Part shown: piece by piece, positions 58,950 to 64,000 of the stretch
Layout of the letters: each line of letters starts with the position of its first letter
How positions within the stretch are numbered: position 1 is the stretch's first letter
DNA from: Megalonaias nervosa
Taxonomy: Eukaryota > Mollusca > Bivalvia > Unionida > Unionidae
Reading direction: 5' to 3'
Assembly (NCBI GenBank): GCA_016617855.1
Contig: JAECUM010004340.1
Coordinates: forward strand, 1 to 64,000
Length of the DNA stretch: 64,000 nucleotides
Made by a program: the position numbers and the translations under genes
The notes under the pieces: generated by a model
Told to the model about the DNA's origin: nothing
Seen by the model: the letters and a program-made list of their open reading frames with translations, nothing else
Databases searched by the model: none

Positions 58950-61900
58950 CTGAAAATAAATACAGAAAAGGAAATTATAATATAAGAAAAATTCAGATAA
59001 AAACCAAATGTCTGTTCTGATCAGCTTATAATTTCATTGCATCTCTATGGTTTTAGTTTCGATCCCCAACTCTGACATATATGAGGGGCAAACCTACATC
59101 ATCTAATTGTGTGAGGAACATTCAAACTGATGTTTTGACCATCTTACAGTCTTAATTTCTGAGATTCATTTCTCACACAATAATAAATTTCTTTTGCTAA
59201 GATATTTTCTGGATGATATTTTAAACCCAAAGGCTGTACTTTTCAAGTCCTCTCATAACATAATGAGGTCTGAGTGAACATACTCATGGGATGAAACTGA
59301 GATCACTTCCATGTACCTATTCCATACTAACTACAGCTCATTAATACAAGTGAACCAATCAATAATTGGTTGCATATATTTTGTATCATGGATGGCTTAT
59401 GAAAAAAATCAGATCCTATAGAATTTACTCAAATCTCACTGACTGGTTCTCTGAAAGTATCACAGGTAAGGAGGGTAAATGGCCAACTATGAAAAGCCAG
59501 TGGATTTCTCCAGGTTTTTGAGTTTCCTTTGCCTCAAATATCATCCCATGTCAATGTCTGAGCTGACAAGTGTATATAAATTGTGAAAAAATCAGCTTAA
59601 AATAAAAATATTAAATAGTTCAGGTAATGCAGGGGAAATTTAAGTGAAATAACTTCCCTTGTATGTGAAATTTTGATTCAGTGCTTCAGGAAAACGAGGT
59701 TGACAATGCCCTGCCACACTAGATCAACTCATCTTCCCTTCATACCCTCATGAACCCATTGATATTCTGCCACAAATAATCAATCTATGGTTTTAATAAT
59801 AAAATTTATAATTATAGATGAAGCAGCAGAAACACACTTTAAAATCAACTTTTGTGTTAATTTATAAAACTCTGTTGCCTATAACATTACACAGTTACAA
59901 TTCTATTACCAAATGTTAAAGTCAAGAGTGAAATCCTTTTTCAACCCAAAAACCAAATGCTGTATCATTAAATACTTTGAGAATTAAAACTTTAAACAGA
60001 TAAATACATTTATCCAATATTTCATAAAAAAAATGTAGATGAATGAGCTAACTTTAACTGTTTACATGTTTGGTGTCTTATGGCACAACAACACAAGTTA
60101 TTTAGTGTGGAGACAATTGGAGCAATGTGTCTCACCCTAGGATGCATCACAATAGCCTTTCATGGCAAAGTAGACACCTATTAAAATTATATGTTTTAAA
60201 CTGCAGTAAGTTCATTCTACTTAATATATTAGTATAGGTATTGCTAGCAATCATTCATGTAAGTCAGCCTTGTAAACTGTATGTAATTGGAGTGCTCTCT
60301 ATCCTTCCATTCACACCATGTGACTGAATAATTGCAATGGAACTTGTAAACATTAAAGGTCTACTATAGTACAATACACACTATATATCAGAATGTTCAT
60401 TTTTTGCTAAATAACTCAGAAATGTGCATTAAAATGCATATTTTAACTCACAGAGAAGAAAATGAAGATAATGTGTGCATTTATCAGTTTTATGGAAAAG
60501 CTGATATGCCATAGAACCCACAATATCAAAGGAAGCTGCCATAAATGGTTGGTCCCTGACATTACTGATATTTTGCTTCAGCAACATAATTACAATGATG
60601 ATGGTTATGACAGTGATGATGATAGCAAAATCAAATTGTAATTATGTTGTGCTGATTACTCTTTTGACTTGTTCTTCAATACTTTTGCTACCTCATGGTC
60701 ATGTTTACTTTCTGGTGTATTGATTGTTGACTTGTACCTCTGGTGATAAGTGATACCCAGATGTAACGTGATGACATCATGTCATCTTTTCCTAAAGCGC
60801 CTTTTACCATAAATATACTAAGCTGGAACCAAAATGTGGACAAAAGGGGAAAAATTACTTTTTCAATAGTAATTTTGTGTACTCAGGAGATTTCTGGGAG
60901 GGATGGAAGATAACTGTAACAGCAGGAGAAAATTTCTTCTGTGTATGTAGAAAGTCACACCAGTTTGGCACACCTGACCAGTTCAAAACAGGGAAAAACT
61001 GGTACCAGAGTCAGGTCACACCTGATGATGACACACATTCTGAGTCAGTGTGCTTCTCTACAGAAACAGAAGAATAGCTTGATTCTTAATGTAGTATTTC
61101 TTGAAAGTAACATTATCTTGACCCTCTCTGTAAACTAGCTGTTAACTAGAAATTGATTCCCGCAATGATGTTTTATAAAGGACTTGTGTTGAAATTGCTA
61201 ATTAAACAATAATGATAACAGAACAATAAAAACTGAACATAGTTTATTTCTGAAGCTATCACAAGGCTGACAGGTCTAATGGTCAAGTCACCAAAGCAGT
61301 CAGTAAAGCTTACATTGATAACAGTTATTAGCTATAATCATCTAGTAAAATCATTCCACCTAATATTTTAATATAAGGGTCACTAGCAATTATTCATTCA
61401 AGTCAGTCTGTGATCTGCATGTAACCAGTTTGCTCTCCCTCTTCATTAGGGATGAAATGATTCATCAATATATTAATGCATCAATACTTTTCCCATCCCA
61501 ATACACAAATCAATAAAAGAGGCAGAGAATCAGCAGTTATGAATAATTATTTGTCACTTGCTTTGTTTTTCCTGCAACTGTGAATTCATCTGAGACAGTT
61601 GTTGCAGGTGGACACACTAATTTTTTGTCAGTTAAAAGAAGAAAAACCTACTGCCACAAATTAACACAAGGTGACATGGTTCATAATCTGTCCCCTCTTA
61701 CCAATATCATGCTAATTATCTTATCCTAACAGTATGATCAGTATAAAAGAGACATTGCAAATGTGTTCCTCATGTATAATGGAGTACATTACTCATCACT
61801 TTTATGCAAAATTCCTTTGTTGATTCATATCTGGTCTACTTCAAGTGAAATCTGATAGCTACACTTCTGGTGTGTCAAGCAGTGAAAAATGTTACATTCA

Positions 61901-63215
61901 TTGGTGGTTACTGTTTGTTCCAGTCCAGGGTAAACAATAAATACCAATCAGAATTTAGTGTAGCTTATTCCATGCTTGACACACAGGAAGTATTAGCAAA
62001 GCAACAGAAAAACTTTGCACAAAAGTGGTCATAATGTGGAGCAAATTTGAAATGCGTCTTGTTATGCTGAGATATTTAATCAGTGACTGAACATGACTAC
62101 AAGATAATTAAAATCAGCAGAGAATTATCTCCTTGCATACGTTTTTATAATTTTTTTTTATAGAAGGAGAGTTGGTGTTATCAACATTTTTCCTTCTTCA
62201 TGAGCAATAACGTGTGTATGGCTGTGGCAGTTATTCTGTATCTGCAGAAAGTACAATGTGATAGATTTTGTTTTAGTATTCATCCCCACTCCCATGCTTG
62301 GACTTGTTCTAGACGAGATTTTCCATGAACAAGGCAACTGCATCACTTCTGCTTTGAAGATAACATCAAAATGTCTTCCAAGTTTAAAGTGGGACATAAG
62401 ATTGTTAACACAATTTTTTAAAGCATTTATTGCAGTGCAAAACCAAGGGCATGGTGCCAAAGTGAGTCCTGCATTTGATCAAATGGAGCAGTCTTAAATG
62501 GCCTAAAATACTGAATAAAAATCACTCACAACTAACTGGCAGTCTGTTTGAAACTATTTCTTGTTATCAAATCGTGGATGAGAACGGCATATAAGATGCT
62601 AAGTCTATGTCTTTCAGTCCACAGCATACTGGAAATACAACCATTATGTCAATACACAGCACCAACTACCACTGACAGACCTTAAAGAGATGGAAAGACC
62701 ATCAAGTTCATATTTTTATCAATAATGTATCATATCAATGACTGTGTATCACGAATCATATCGATATGGGGCACAGTTGTATCATTTCACCCCTACTCTT
62801 CATGCATATGATGTGTCTGAATAAATGTACTGCATGTAATGCGTCATCATTTGGACCTGAAATATCCTTTCACTGTTAATGAAGATATCAAGCACTTTTT
62901 TTTTATTCAAGGTAGAAAGTTTGCAATATTTTCATAAATGATAATGATTATTTTGTCTATATTAATATCAATTTATTATGTAGAGCCAATACAACACCTG
63001 ATGTTGATGAAAATATTTTTGCCATTACAAAATCTGACTTTTAAAACTCTTCTACATACTTTCCCATAACTATGACCAACATACACAGAACCAAGTCACT
63101 TCTCAACTTCTAACTGGAAGCAAATCAATTAGCAACAATTAAAATTGGTAAAATAAAACACAGACTACAGTATATACAAAAGCATCATGTTATTACTGCT
63201 ACTACACTTATTCTG
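58950..63215. other. Upstream intron or 5' region, no exon identified
   Basis: AT-rich DNA. The incoming phase of the first exon seen shows the gene continues upstream, so this is intronic. Frames at 60877-61138 and 62158-62497 show no known domain. Confidence 0.5.
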
Positions 63216-63221
63216 TGTGGA

Positions 63222-63410
63222 GCCATAGTAGAACAGTGGTTAGTGTGCCAAACTTGCAAATGAAAAGGTGTTGAGTTCAAATCCTGTCAGCAGATCTGTC
63301 TGGATCAGCCACCATGGTGTGTGCTTGGGAAAGGCCCTTTACTTTAAATGCCTCTGTACTAAAAAACCTATATGTGTTACTGAGCAATAAAACACCAATC
63401 AAAAGCACTC
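63222..63410 (+). mobile_element. tRNA-derived SINE (family 2), plus strand
   Basis: GGAGCCATAGTAGAACAGTG and GTTAGTGTGCC (A box region), GTTGAGTTCAAATCCTG (B box), CACCATGGTGTGTGCTTGGG, then an A-rich end. Same family as 47000-47182. Confidence 0.75.
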
Positions 63411-64000
63411 ATTCTCCATACCTATTAATGATTTAAAAGCAAAGTAGGGAGATTGAATTTTTAAAAAAAAAGGGAGATTGGAACTTAAAATAGGTATTTC
63501 TAAGCATCATTTTCACTAAATATAGCCCATTTTCGACAAAATACCACAAAACACAGTTAACTTCAAATAGTTTTTTATCAGTAAAATTATGATTATGGTA
63601 CAAAAATACATTTTAGAAAGATATTTAATATTAATAATCAAATATTATGAATAACTATATTTAAGGCACATATAAATTACAACAAAAATATAACACTTAC
63701 AAAGGACAAAGGACAGACAAAACTGACAGCACATGATCCTAAGTTAAAAACCGCTCAATCTTCATATTGGTAAATTAACCTCTGCATCAAAGTGGTCTGC
63801 CATGATCTCTGCACTTGGGTAAAAATGAATGTGATGTGTCAATGTTACTGTAACAGGCCAACAAAAAAAATATGTCTTTTAACTGTGTTTCTGATAGAAC
63901 ATTAACACTGCTTGAATTCAAAATATTATATTTCAATTCAACCAAGAACAAATGAAGAAAAAAAATGTATTTATCCACAGTTATGGAATACTCAATATTT
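63411..64000. other. AT-rich sequence to the window end
   Basis: No gene, repeat family or exon recognised. Confidence 0.5.

Noticed and set aside
59470..59580. Possible SINE piece (GCCAGTGGATTTCTCCAGG)
   Set aside because: Short and without box motifs or a matching copy in the window.
61630..61740. Resemblance to 45000-45110 of the right arm (TTAACACAAGGT...CCCCTCTTACC)
   Set aside because: The match is limited to about 100 bases and does not continue into neighbouring arm sequence; it may be a short shared repeat and is not enough to call a third arm.
62158..62497. Opposed 79- and 100-codon frames
   Set aside because: No domain recognised on either strand and no splice-consistent partners; probably chance or an unknown decayed repeat.

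Overview
The window is animal (invertebrate) genomic DNA: AT-rich, spliced genes with GT-AG introns, LINE fragments, tRNA-derived SINEs, DNA transposons and many minisatellites. The SINE tails, the repeat load and the gene type suggest a lophotrochozoan, most likely a bivalve mollusc; that assignment is inference.

Region by region. Positions 1-1260 hold a compact divergent promoter with TATA boxes on both strands and a cAMP-response-element palindrome. It drives a broken Glu-rich reading frame leftward and an 84-residue Arg-rich protein rightward; the latter ends in a textbook histone-type 3' stem-loop. Positions 1.3-19 kb are gene-poor and hold a 5'-truncated EN+RT LINE on the minus strand (7.7-10.9 kb), an old diverged tandem array (11.0-12.2 kb), a TA-flanked pogo/Tigger-like element (14.6-16.6 kb), SINE copies, and a palindromic MITE family found at eleven loci across the window.

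From 58.9 kb down to 19.1 kb, on the minus strand, lies the 3' part of one large gene. Nine exons with matching phases encode at least 548 residues of a type I membrane protein: a juxta-repeat region with an RRKR site, four ephrin-receptor-like (GCC2/GCC3) cysteine modules, a calcium-binding EGF, a second EGF, one transmembrane helix and an 81-residue tail. Its 5' end lies beyond the window or in undetected upstream exons.

The most unusual structure sits in the 21.9-kb intron between its two EGF exons: a 13.4-kb insertion (32496-45910) made almost wholly of two inverted arms (about 6.6 and 5.5 kb) meeting at a 72-bp spacer at 40369-40440. It starts GGGCTG, ends CAGCCC, is flanked by TTA on both sides, and interrupts a tandem array that can be read straight across the gap. 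The arms have diverged and carry private insertions: a piggyBac remnant with a TTAA duplication on the left, and two SINEs plus duplicated AT-flanked units on the right. Each arm carries a damaged copy of an unrecognised three-exon gene of about 210 codons, with different lesions in the two copies.
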